NCBI GenBank assembly: GCA_027343785.1 | Contig: DAHWKF010000010.1 | Coordinates: forward strand, 1-6,302 | Direction of reading: 5' to 3' | Length of the DNA stretch: 6,302 bases | From: Leptospirillum sp. | GTDB taxonomy: Bacteria > Nitrospirota > Leptospirillia > Leptospirillales > Leptospirillaceae | Shown: positions 1 through 6,178 of the stretch, piece after piece | How positions within the stretch are numbered: position 1 is the first letter of the stretch | Layout of the letters: every line of letters begins with the position of its first letter | Notes under the pieces: generated by a model | The model's database searches: none | Seen by the model: only the letters and a program-made list of their open reading frames with translations | Told to the model about the DNA's origin: nothing | Program-made: the position numbers and the translations under genes

Positions 1-1918
1 AGACCGTTTTCTCCACATTCCTGAGAACCAGATCTTCGCACAAATCGATTGTCAGGCAAGCCGGATCGGCACCCGTGCGGGAAAGCACTGTTTTGAGTTC
101 CGCGGCGAATCCGGGATGCCGAAACTGGGCTGGACTGACATTGACGGACAACAGCAAGTTCCGGCTGACGGCTTTTTCCGACCATGTCTTGATCTGGGCG
201 CAGGCGTTTTCCAGAACCCAGTGTCCGATCTGCAGGGTCAGTCCCGTTTCCTCGGCAAGACGAATGAACTCATTGGGTGTTTGCACCCCGCGTTCCGGAT
301 CTTCGAGCCGGAGCAGCGCCTCAGCGCCAACGACACGGTGTTCGCCATCGATCATGGGCTGGTAATAAAACCGGAACTGGCTGCGATCCAGCGCCTGGCT
401 CAGGTAGATCTCCTGAACTTTCCGCTGGGCCATCGCAGCCTGCATCGCCGCATCGAAGTACCGGATGGTATTGCCCCCCTCCTCCTTCGCCTTGAACAAG
501 GCCAGGTCGGCCTGCTTGAGAAGGGTATCGATATCCAGCTCGTGGCGGTAAAACAACGTGATCCCGATGCTGGTGGTACAAAAGAGCGTGCTCGATGAAA
601 GGACATAGGGCCGGGAAAGGGTCTGGTGCAACTTTTCCGCCACCTGCCGGGCCTGCATGGCGGCTTCCACGGATTTCGCGCTCAGGTCTTCCAGTACGAT
701 GACGAACTCGTCCCCCCCCAACCGGGAGACTGTCCGGCTACCCACGAGCGAAATGGTATCTCCTTCGCGCAATGTGTCTTGCAGCCTTTGGGCCACACTG
801 ACAAGAAGTTCGTCCCCCACATCGTGTCCCTGGGTGTCGTTGATCTCCTTGAAATGATCGAGGTCCAAAAAAAGAAGAGCTCCGTAGTTTCCGCTTCGAC
901 TGCTGCTGGCCATCGCATGAGAAATGCGGTCCAGAAGCAGGCGGCGGTTGGGCAACTGTGTGAGCGCGTCGTAATAGGCCAGACGGTGGATCTCCGCTTC
1001 GACCTCGGGGTTACGGGTAATATCGGAAAAAGTATGGACATAATGGGTTGTGCGACCGTCCTTGTCGGCCACTCCCAAAATCGTGACCCATTCCGCATAA
1101 ATCTTACCGTCCTTGTGGCGGTTCCACATCTCGCCCTGCCAGTAGTTATTTTCCTTTAACGAGCTTTGCTGATCCTGAAAAAAAGACGGGTCGTGCCGGC
1201 TCGACTGAAGGAGCTTGGGAGTTTTCCCGATGACCTCTTCCTTGCTGTAACCGGTCATATGCGTGAAAGACTGGTTGACGCGGAGGATCACCCCCTTCGC
1301 GTCTGTCACAAGTATTCCCGACTGGGATTCGAAGGCGATGGCGGCGATTCGCAGTTCCTCATCGGCCTTCTTGCGTTCGCTGATATCGGTCAGCGCGATA
1401 CGCACCAACGGAGAAGGGCCGCGGGAAATCAGGAGACAGTTCAGAAGGGCGTGAAAGACTGTGCGGTCCTTGCGCATCAGGGACAGTTCGCAACTCAGCG
1501 TCCCTTCGTGCCGGAGCGAATGCAAAAAATACCGGTACCAGCGTTCCCTGTCCTCAAGGACGACCAGGGAGGAGAAACGATGGCGCAGCAAAAGTTTCCT
1601 GTCTTTTCCGAAAAGGATGGCGCCGGTGAGGTTCACCTCGTGGATGATACCCTCCTGTGACAAGGTGAGATAACCCACAGGAGCGAATTCATACAGATCC
1701 CGGTAACGGTCCCGGGATTCTTCCAGTAAAATCTGGGCCCGATTCAGCTCCTGGTTCTGCATCTCGAGCTCGATCTGGTGAACGAGAAGTTCATGCTGCA
1801 GCTCGTCTCGATCGAAAGAAAGCGTCTCCGTCGTCTGTCCAGCCCGGGAAAGCTGTTCTTCCGCATCGACTCGCAACCGCATAAATTTCTCGTTTTCTTC
1901 ATCCTTTCTTCGATTCAT
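1..1918 (-). CDS. PAS-PAS-GGDEF-EAL cyclic-di-GMP signalling protein (3' end beyond window)
   Basis: The reading frame is open from the ATG at 1918 to the left edge, giving 639 residues with no stop, so the C-terminus is missing. Residues 1-68 form a charged helix ending in the DELQHELLVHQIELEMQNQEL-type coil often found before PAS domains. PAS 1 (about 69-182) contains APVGYLTL and ends ALTDISERKKA. PAS 2 (about 190-305) contains GYSKEEVIGKTPKLL. The GGDEF domain starts at LAYYDALTQLPNR (about 313) and has an intact GGDEF active-site motif at 401-405. The EAL domain begins near 510 with YYQP (518-521), EALLR (533-537) and SVNVSPAQF (Asn593). By family, GGDEF makes and EAL degrades cyclic di-GMP, with PAS domains sensing a ligand or redox state. 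There is no membrane segment, so it is probably cytoplasmic. Oddities are no RxxD at the normal I-site position and LTIDLCED in place of LELTES. It overlaps the upstream CheB-CheR gene by four bases (ATGA). Confidence 0.95.
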   Translation of the reverse strand, partial: MNRRKDEENEKFMRLRVDAEEQLSRAGQTTETLSFDRDELQHELLVHQIELEMQNQELNRAQILLEESRDRYRDLYEFAPVGYLTLSQEGIIHEVNLTGAILFGKDRKLLLRHRFSSLVVLEDRERWYRYFLHSLRHEGTLSCELSLMRKDRTVFHALLNCLLISRGPSPLVRIALTDISERKKADEELRIAAIAFESQSGILVTDAKGVILRVNQSFTHMTGYSKEEVIGKTPKLLQSSRHDPSFFQDQQSSLKENNYWQGEMWNRHKDGKIYAEWVTILGVADKDGRTTHYVHTFSDITRNPEVEAEIHRLAYYDALTQLPNRRLLLDRISHAMASSSRSGNYGALLFLDLDHFKEINDTQGHDVGDELLVSVAQRLQDTLREGDTISLVGSRTVSRLGGDEFVIVLEDLSAKSVEAAMQARQVAEKLHQTLSRPYVLSSSTLFCTTSIGITLFYRHELDIDTLLKQADLALFKAKEEGGNTIRYFDAAMQAAMAQRKVQEIYLSQALDRSQFRFYYQPMIDGEHRVVGAEALLRLEDPERGVQTPNEFIRLAEETGLTLQIGHWVLENACAQIKTWSEKAVSRNLLLSVNVSPAQFRHPGFAAELKTVLSRTGADPACLTIDLCEDLVLRNVEKTV

Positions 1919-4845
1919 GGAACATCCCTCCTTCCCGTTTCAGACAGTTCCATCGCCAGGAGAATCAACTGGGAGTCCGCTCGCGGGCTTACGATTCGAC
2001 GGCCGTTCATGGTGATCTTGCGCCATCCGGCGCGGGGCAATTCGGCCTCGACCACAAAGTCATCAACACTTTCGTTATAATTGATAATATTATCCAGTAA
2101 CCTCTGCAGCTCAGGAATCGCCCTCCGATGATCGATGAGTTCATAAATCGACCGACCGACCGTTTCGTCAGCCCCGACCCCGAACTCCCGATAAAAGGAT
2201 CGGCTCGCGACGATAACCGACAACTCTTTGTCCAGAACGACAAGCGGTTCCCGCACCGAATTGACGATATCCATTGCCAGTTCTTTTTCTTTCTCCAGAA
2301 TAGCTTCCTTTGTACTCCTCGTGATGTCGGTAAAGGTCATCACCACCCCCTGGATCATGTTGTCCAAGGTCCGGTAAGGCTGAATGCGGGCGAGGTAGAC
2401 CTCTTCACCCGTGACGGAGGAGATTTCATGTTCGATGGGAACAAGCGAATCCAGAACCCTCCGGGCATCGGCCAGGAGGGTATCGTTCGCCAAGGTGGAC
2501 TTGATATCCGACAGGGGACGCCCCACATCCGAAGGAATCAGGTTATAGACCTTCTCCGCCGCACGCGAAAATCGCCGGATACGCAGCTGCTCGTCGAGGA
2601 AGATCGCCCCCACGCTGATATTGTCGAGAAGGTTTTTCATATCGTTCTGCATGCTGTCCAGTTGTTCGATCTTCCCCTGCAATTCGGAATTGACCGTGAT
2701 CAGCTCTTCATTGATGGACTGCAGTTCTTCCTTGGATGTCTCCAGCTCCTCGTTGGTCGACTGGAGTTCCTCATTCGCCGACTGAAGTTCCTCGTTGGTG
2801 GACTTGAGCTCTTCGTTGGAAAATTGCTGCTCTTCGATCGTGTCCTGGAGGGTCGCCTTGGTGAGATTCAGCGTGTGCTCGAGCTCTTCGATCCGGCCTT
2901 TCTCGATCTTTCGTATTCCGGTTTTGCCTTTTCCTGGCTTTTCGGGCGACGGTTTACCGACATCCTGGAAGGTGATCAGCAAAAGGACCTTGTCGGTATC
3001 CGGATCCGGTAGGGGTCGCACACTCAGACTGACGGGCTCAAAAACATCATGCGTCTTGACTTGCAGCTCCCGGTTCAGTGTCGGCACGCGCAATTTTGCC
3101 GCCGTCCGAATGGCGTTGCTCAACTCAAGATGCAGGCCTTCGTGCGCCATGTCCAGCACATTCAGGGTGGGTTGTCCAGACGCCAGACCCAGATATTTTC
3201 TGATGTCCCCGTGAACAAAAAGAATTTCACCCTTCAGATCTGTCACCACGGCAGCGGGGGCGTAGGAGTGAAGAAGAACACGGCGCGTCAGTTCGGAAAA
3301 GTTGGTTTCCCTGACTTTCCTGATCACTTCCTCCGGCGGTTTTCCACCGGAATGGAGGGTCCATGTCAGTCCGCTGGCCATGACCGCGTTGGCGGATTCG
3401 TCCGAGCGGACCGCCCGGTAAATCTTCCACTTCCGGTTGACCGGCGTGAACAGGGTAGAATGAATACCCAGACTCTCCGCGGGGGAAAGAAAAAGGACCC
3501 CTTCCGGTTTGAGGGCATAGTGAAAAGCCAGGACCAGGCGGTTTTGCAACCCCACCTCCAGGTAAATCATGAGGTTTCGGCAACTGAGAAGATCCAGTTT
3601 GGTGAAAGGCGGATCCTTGATGATGTTCTGGACGGCGAACACCATCATGTCCCGGATATCTTTTTTCACGCGATAGGCGGAATCCTCCTTGACAAAAAAT
3701 CTGCGAAGCCTGTTGGGATCGACGTCCTGAGCGATATTGGACAGATATATTCCCTTCCTGGCCTGGGCGATGGCCTCCTCGTCCAGGTCTGTGGCATAGA
3801 TCTGGCATTTGAATTTCTGTCGGGTTTTCTCCATGAATTCCTTGAGCAGGATGGCGATGGAATATGCTTCTTCTCCGCTTGAACATCCCGGCACCCAAAT
3901 GCGAAACACATAGTCTTCCGCTTTGTCGGCAAACAACTGGGGTAAAACGTCTTTGGCCAGGATGAGAAACGCCTCGGGATCCCGGAAAAAGCTTGTGACG
4001 TTGATCAGCATTTCCCTGAAAAGGAGCTGGACCTCTGAGGGGAATTCCTTGAGGTAGCGGACATAAACATCGGTGCGCTCGATATTGTGCTGGAACATCC
4101 TTCTTTCGATGCGCCGGGCGAGCGTGTTCTTCTTGTACTGGGAAAAATCGTGACCGGTACTGGAGCGCAGCACCATCAGGATCTGGTTGAGCCCAACCGG
4201 GTCCACCTTCGAAAGTGGCTGTTCATGACGCCGGGTCTGGTGGTGCAGGACACCCAACAAGATTTCCGGCATTTTCGCCACCGGCAGGATGTGGGTCACG
4301 AACCCTGACTGAATGGCGCTTGAAGGCATCCCGTCGTATTTTGCCGTAACGGGGTCCTGAACGATGGAAATGCCCCCGAGACTATGAATGTCCCGCAAAC
4401 CGAGGGTGCCGTCTGTTCCCGTGCCGGAGAGGATGATGCCGATGGCTTTTTCCCCCTGGTCCTTGGCCAGCGATCGAAAAAACAGGTCGATGGGCATCCG
4501 TTGCCCGCGGGAAACCGTCGGCAGGCTCAGCTTCAGTTTGTTGCGAACAACGGTCATGTCGCGGTTTGGAGGGATGACGTAGACACAGTTGGGTTCCAGC
4601 CGCATACCGTTCTTCGCTTCGGCCACCTTCATCCCTGTGGCGCGCTGGAGGATGTCGGTCAGCATGCTGACGTGGCCCGGATCAAGGTGCGAGAGCAAAA
4701 CGAAAGCGATGCCGGAATCGGATGTCATGTGGCGGAAGAATTCCTCGAAGGCTTCCAGTCCTCCCGCAGACGCGCCCAGAGCGACTACCAGCAGGCTGGA
4801 TTCCTTGGAATCCGGGGCGTTTGCATTTCTTCGAACACCCGTCAT
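1915..4845 (-). CDS. CheB-CheR-PAS fusion sensory protein
   Basis: This is a complete 976-residue protein. The CheB methylesterase domain (about 18-200) has the triad Ser26 (GASAGG), His53 (SHLDPGH) and Asp145 (SGTGTDGT). The CheR part (about 218-478) has the N-terminal helix with RRIERRM, NVTSFFRDP, the S-adenosylmethionine loop PGCSSGEEAY (319-328) and LLSCRNLMIYL (419-429). A first PAS-like domain (about 525-632) is followed by a coiled coil (about 650-740) and PAS domains at about 740-845 and 860-965. The family methylates and demethylates chemoreceptor-like glutamates. The N-terminal receiver of classical CheB is missing, and no histidine kinase follows the PAS domains. There is no signal peptide or membrane span, so it should be cytoplasmic. 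The ATG at 4845 is the only ATG, GTG or TTG between the in-frame upstream stop (4861-4863) and the CheB domain. It has no clear Shine-Dalgarno site and sits on the stop of a short upstream ORF. The target receptor is not in the window. Confidence 0.96.
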   Translation of the reverse strand: MTGVRRNANAPDSKESSLLVVALGASAGGLEAFEEFFRHMTSDSGIAFVLLSHLDPGHVSMLTDILQRATGMKVAEAKNGMRLEPNCVYVIPPNRDMTVVRNKLKLSLPTVSRGQRMPIDLFFRSLAKDQGEKAIGIILSGTGTDGTLGLRDIHSLGGISIVQDPVTAKYDGMPSSAIQSGFVTHILPVAKMPEILLGVLHHQTRRHEQPLSKVDPVGLNQILMVLRSSTGHDFSQYKKNTLARRIERRMFQHNIERTDVYVRYLKEFPSEVQLLFREMLINVTSFFRDPEAFLILAKDVLPQLFADKAEDYVFRIWVPGCSSGEEAYSIAILLKEFMEKTRQKFKCQIYATDLDEEAIAQARKGIYLSNIAQDVDPNRLRRFFVKEDSAYRVKKDIRDMMVFAVQNIIKDPPFTKLDLLSCRNLMIYLEVGLQNRLVLAFHYALKPEGVLFLSPAESLGIHSTLFTPVNRKWKIYRAVRSDESANAVMASGLTWTLHSGGKPPEEVIRKVRETNFSELTRRVLLHSYAPAAVVTDLKGEILFVHGDIRKYLGLASGQPTLNVLDMAHEGLHLELSNAIRTAAKLRVPTLNRELQVKTHDVFEPVSLSVRPLPDPDTDKVLLLITFQDVGKPSPEKPGKGKTGIRKIEKGRIEELEHTLNLTKATLQDTIEEQQFSNEELKSTNEELQSANEELQSTNEELETSKEELQSINEELITVNSELQGKIEQLDSMQNDMKNLLDNISVGAIFLDEQLRIRRFSRAAEKVYNLIPSDVGRPLSDIKSTLANDTLLADARRVLDSLVPIEHEISSVTGEEVYLARIQPYRTLDNMIQGVVMTFTDITRSTKEAILEKEKELAMDIVNSVREPLVVLDKELSVIVASRSFYREFGVGADETVGRSIYELIDHRRAIPELQRLLDNIINYNESVDDFVVEAELPRAGWRKITMNGRRIVSPRADSQLILLAMELSETGRRDVP
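1926..1933 (-). promoter_or_regulatory. Strong ribosome binding site for the GGDEF-EAL gene
   Basis: On the minus strand AAGGAGGG lies seven bases before the ATG at 1918. It is inside the last codons of the CheB-CheR-PAS gene. The site fixes the start of the downstream gene and means it can be translated both by coupling through the ATGA overlap and by independent ribosome entry. Confidence 0.85.
2671..2817 (-). repeat. Seven tandem heptads (NEELQST type) inside the CheB-CheR-PAS gene
   Basis: Residues 677-725 read as seven consecutive seven-residue units: NEELKST, NEELQSA, NEELQST, NEELETS, KEELQSI, NEELITV and NSELQGK. The DNA shows a matching 21-base periodicity with recurring TTCCTCGTTGG/CTTCGTTGG variants on the plus strand. 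This is protein-level coiled coil, not a mobile or CRISPR repeat. It links the first PAS domain to the last two PAS domains and would be expected to form a parallel dimer stalk, as in other members of this fusion family. Unit identity is highest in the second and third heptads. Confidence 0.9.
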
Positions 4846-4886
4846 GGGGAAGACACAGATTTATCGAACAAATTCTTGCCTGCCAT
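4842..4886 (-). CDS. Possible 14-residue upstream leader ORF ending on the CheB-CheR start codon
   Basis: ATG at 4886 opens a 14-codon frame, MAGKNLFDKSVSSP, whose TGA (4842-4844) overlaps the ATG of the CheB-CheR-PAS gene as ATGA. A G6 run (4892-4897 on the opposite strand as C6) lies five bases before this ATG and could pair with the 16S tail with one G-U wobble. The larger gene has no recognisable Shine-Dalgarno sequence of its own, so translation through this short ORF would explain how ribosomes reach it. The peptide resembles no family I know, and its only function may be delivery of ribosomes. It could also be chance. Confidence 0.35.
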   Translation of the reverse strand: MAGKNLFDKSVSSP

Positions 4887-4935
4887 GGGATCCCCCCGAT
4901 TTTTCTTCCCTTTGCCTTCGACCTCTATAGCCTCC

Positions 4936-4944
4936 ATATTAGCA
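4936..4944 (-). promoter_or_regulatory. Candidate extended -10 promoter for the CheB-CheR operon
   Basis: The minus strand reads TGCTAATAT here, an extended -10 with TAATAT matching four of six consensus bases and a TG one base upstream. The -35 position (around 4958-4964) is poor, reading about TTTTCC, but the AT-rich island just upstream could serve as an UP element. Transcription would begin near 4929, leaving a leader of about 80 bases that carries the short leader ORF. This is a motif guess only. Confidence 0.3.
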
Positions 4945-5022
4945 TACATTTTTTACAGGAAAAGATATATGAATAAAAATATTATTTATAAATATTTATC
5001 ATATTTTTCATAAATTTCTCCT
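4936..5022. other. AT-rich island upstream of the CheB-CheR operon
   Basis: This stretch is overwhelmingly A and T while both flanks are GC-rich. It includes the perfect 12-base palindrome ATAAATATTTAT and runs such as AAAAATATTATTTATAAATA. Its place directly upstream of the first gene of the operon fits a promoter-proximal UP element or a nucleoid-protein binding zone. On the minus strand it also holds a nine-residue ORF (ATG at 5011, MKNMINIYK, stop at 4982) preceded by TAGGAG at six bases. I consider that more likely incidental. Confidence 0.55.
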
Positions 5023-5331
5023 AGGCCAAAAATTTTCCTTTTTGATCCGGGTAGTCGTCCAGAAATCCGGGATTCACCCCGACAATACGAAGGCATCCCC
5101 TACAAGATAAGGATCCCCGACCGTAATTCCCGTACAGAGTCTCTTTATTCTTTGCGGGTGGACAGGAGTCTTGAGAGCACAGACTCAAAAAAGGGGAGAG
5201 CAGTGTCGAGCCGGGTTTCGATATCGCGGCCGATCCGGAAAACAACCGGAGGAACCAGAAAGAACCGGAAGGAAAGAAGAATTGCCTGTCAAAAGAACCG
5301 GCGGACGCAAGGGTTTTAGACTGCCCGCCTG
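5023..5331. other. Intergenic stretch without a convincing gene
   Basis: No frame on either strand has recognisable protein content. A 74-residue minus-strand frame (5021-5245) starts with TTG without a ribosome site and resembles nothing I know. ATCCGGG occurs twice, 20 bases apart (5045-5051 and 5065-5071). Positions about 5238-5282 are strongly purine-biased on the plus strand with repeated AACCGG and GGAA words. GCCTGTC is directly repeated at 5284-5290 and 5327-5333. A weak minus-strand stem (5325-5329 with 5300-5304, GGCGG/CCGCC) is followed by TTCTTTT and might be a Rho-independent terminator for the phosphatase gene. Confidence 0.5.
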
Positions 5332-5379
5332 TCCTCTACCGGGGCTCAGGAAAAAAACGAAGAAAGCCACGGTAGAGGA
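5332..5379 (-). terminator. Long hairpin just after the phosphatase gene
   Basis: TCCTCTACCG (5332-5341) and CGGTAGAGGA (5370-5379) form a perfect 10-base inverted repeat. Inside it, after one G-A mismatch, GGCT (5343-5346) pairs with AGCC (5365-5368), leaving an 18-base loop. The hairpin begins 13 bases after the phosphatase TGA. It lacks a T-tract directly after the stem in the minus direction, and the T-run lies in the loop, so it is not a textbook intrinsic terminator. It may protect or process the transcript end. The inverted repeat itself is certain; the role is not. Confidence 0.55.
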
Positions 5380-5392
5380 ATTTGAAAAAGCT

Positions 5393-5968
5393 TCAGGAAG
5401 GACGGAGTCGAGCCCTGGAAAGATCCCGTGCCAGATTCCGGCTGGCCCGTTCCATCCTTTGAAGGATATGGCGGGTCTTTTCAGGGGACGTCCGGAACGG
5501 ATCGGGAATTTCCAGGGGGCCGTCCGGATCCCAGGCCCCGAGCCAGACGGATTTGACAATGGCTTTGTCTCCGAGATCGGACAACAAAGCCCGATTTTTC
5601 CGGTCCATCAGGACGATCAGGTCCGACCATTCCACGAGAAGCGGCGTAATGAACTGCGAACGATGATCCGAAAGGTCGACGCCGATCTCCCTGGCCTCCC
5701 TGGCGTAGTCCTCGGGGGAGGGCTCCCCTTCCCGAGGCAGAAGACCGCAGGACGAGATTTCAAACCGCGACGGGTCGAGAAATCGCCGGAGCAGTCTTTC
5801 CACCACGGGGCTGCGGCAAATATTTCCATAACAGACTACCAGAATCCGAAGTTGATCCGGGAGCTGGAGGACCTTCTCCCGGGAGAGGGCGCGTTCCTCC
5901 GAGCCTGTGAGTCTTTCCCAGGTGCGAAAAAGAAGATCTTTCGAATGATTTCCGATCATGCTGTCCAA
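5393..5968 (-). CDS. Low-molecular-weight protein tyrosine phosphatase family protein
   Basis: The 191-residue product has the phosphate-binding loop CYGNICRS at 46-53, which gives the nucleophile Cys46 and Arg52 (CX5R) directly after the first beta strand LRILVV. The general acid is Asp156 in IPDPF, at the usual late position. SSCGL and the ITPLLVEWSDLIVLMD strand also fit the fold. The family removes phosphate from tyrosine on proteins, often bacterial tyrosine kinases of polysaccharide export, and is related to arsenate reductases. No kinase or arsenic gene is visible here to decide the substrate. The core domain begins near residue 41, so there is an N-terminal extension of about 40 mostly charged residues. 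The frame can start at TTG 5968, with GGGG four bases upstream, or at ATG 5959, which has a more distant G-run. The upstream in-frame stop is at 6023-6025. The protein is cytoplasmic. The gene seems to be a separate unit from the CheB-CheR operon, 547 bases away. Confidence 0.92.
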   Translation of the reverse strand: MDSMIGNHSKDLLFRTWERLTGSEERALSREKVLQLPDQLRILVVCYGNICRSPVVERLLRRFLDPSRFEISSCGLLPREGEPSPEDYAREAREIGVDLSDHRSQFITPLLVEWSDLIVLMDRKNRALLSDLGDKAIVKSVWLGAWDPDGPLEIPDPFRTSPEKTRHILQRMERASRNLARDLSRARLRPS

Positions 5969-6178
5969 CCGTCCCCACGCATCATCTCCGCTTACCGTCC
6001 ATCCTTCGGCTCCAAGAATTGCTTAACCTTCTCAATCGGAGGCTTTCGGCCACCCGGATGTCTCCGATTGGACCCTACCCTGACCGAAAAATACCGGAAA
6101 TAATTCCTGAAAAAGATCTTCGACAGTGGCAGATTGATCCCAAAAACGAAAGTTCTGATGAAAAAACCAGAATTGTAT
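5969..6178. other. Leader/intergenic region before the phosphatase gene
   Basis: No gene is supported in these 210 bases. On the minus strand TACAAT (6172-6177) matches five of six -10 bases, with ATGACC (6194-6199) 16 bases upstream as a four-of-six -35. This would give the phosphatase a leader of about 200 bases containing the 38-base hairpin, but the promoter is weakly supported. A T6 run on the minus strand (6161-6166) may instead terminate the upstream gene. Confidence 0.35.
6033..6070. promoter_or_regulatory. Strong hairpin upstream of the phosphatase gene
   Basis: CAATCGGAG (6033-6041) and CTCCGATTG (6062-6070) are a perfect nine-base inverted repeat. The interior continues with scattered pairs to CGG (6047-6049) and CCG (6054-6056) closing a CCAC loop. 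Two interior G-U pairs exist only in plus-strand RNA, so the plus-strand transcript folds better than the minus. No T-tract follows on either side, so it is not a simple terminator. It lies about 65 to 100 bases before the phosphatase start, where an operator or a structured leader could act. Confidence 0.5.

Noticed and set aside
2671..2817. CRISPR-like or satellite repeat
   Set aside because: The units are 21 bases without spacers and encode a coiled-coil heptad in a known protein family.
3227..3898. 223-residue minus-strand frame inside the CheR region
   Set aside because: It is an out-of-frame shadow of the CheR domain, which is intact in the main frame.
4384..5013. 209-residue plus-strand open frame
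   Set aside because: It is mostly antisense to the CheB domain and runs out into AT-rich intergenic DNA. It has no family features.
5021..5245. 74-residue minus-strand frame
   Set aside because: It has a TTG start with no ribosome site, no recognisable domain and an unusual composition. It is kept only as part of the intergenic description.
5284..5350. Possible cyclic-di-GMP riboswitch, prompted by GGACGCAAGGG
   Set aside because: Only this word resembles the GEMM core. The upstream GGCAAACC-like part and the closing tetraloop receptor are missing, and no plus-strand gene follows.
5171..6103. 310-residue plus-strand open frame
   Set aside because: It lies antisense to the tyrosine phosphatase, whose catalytic motifs are unmistakable. 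Its own translation is arginine-, proline- and glycine-rich with no recognisable motif.
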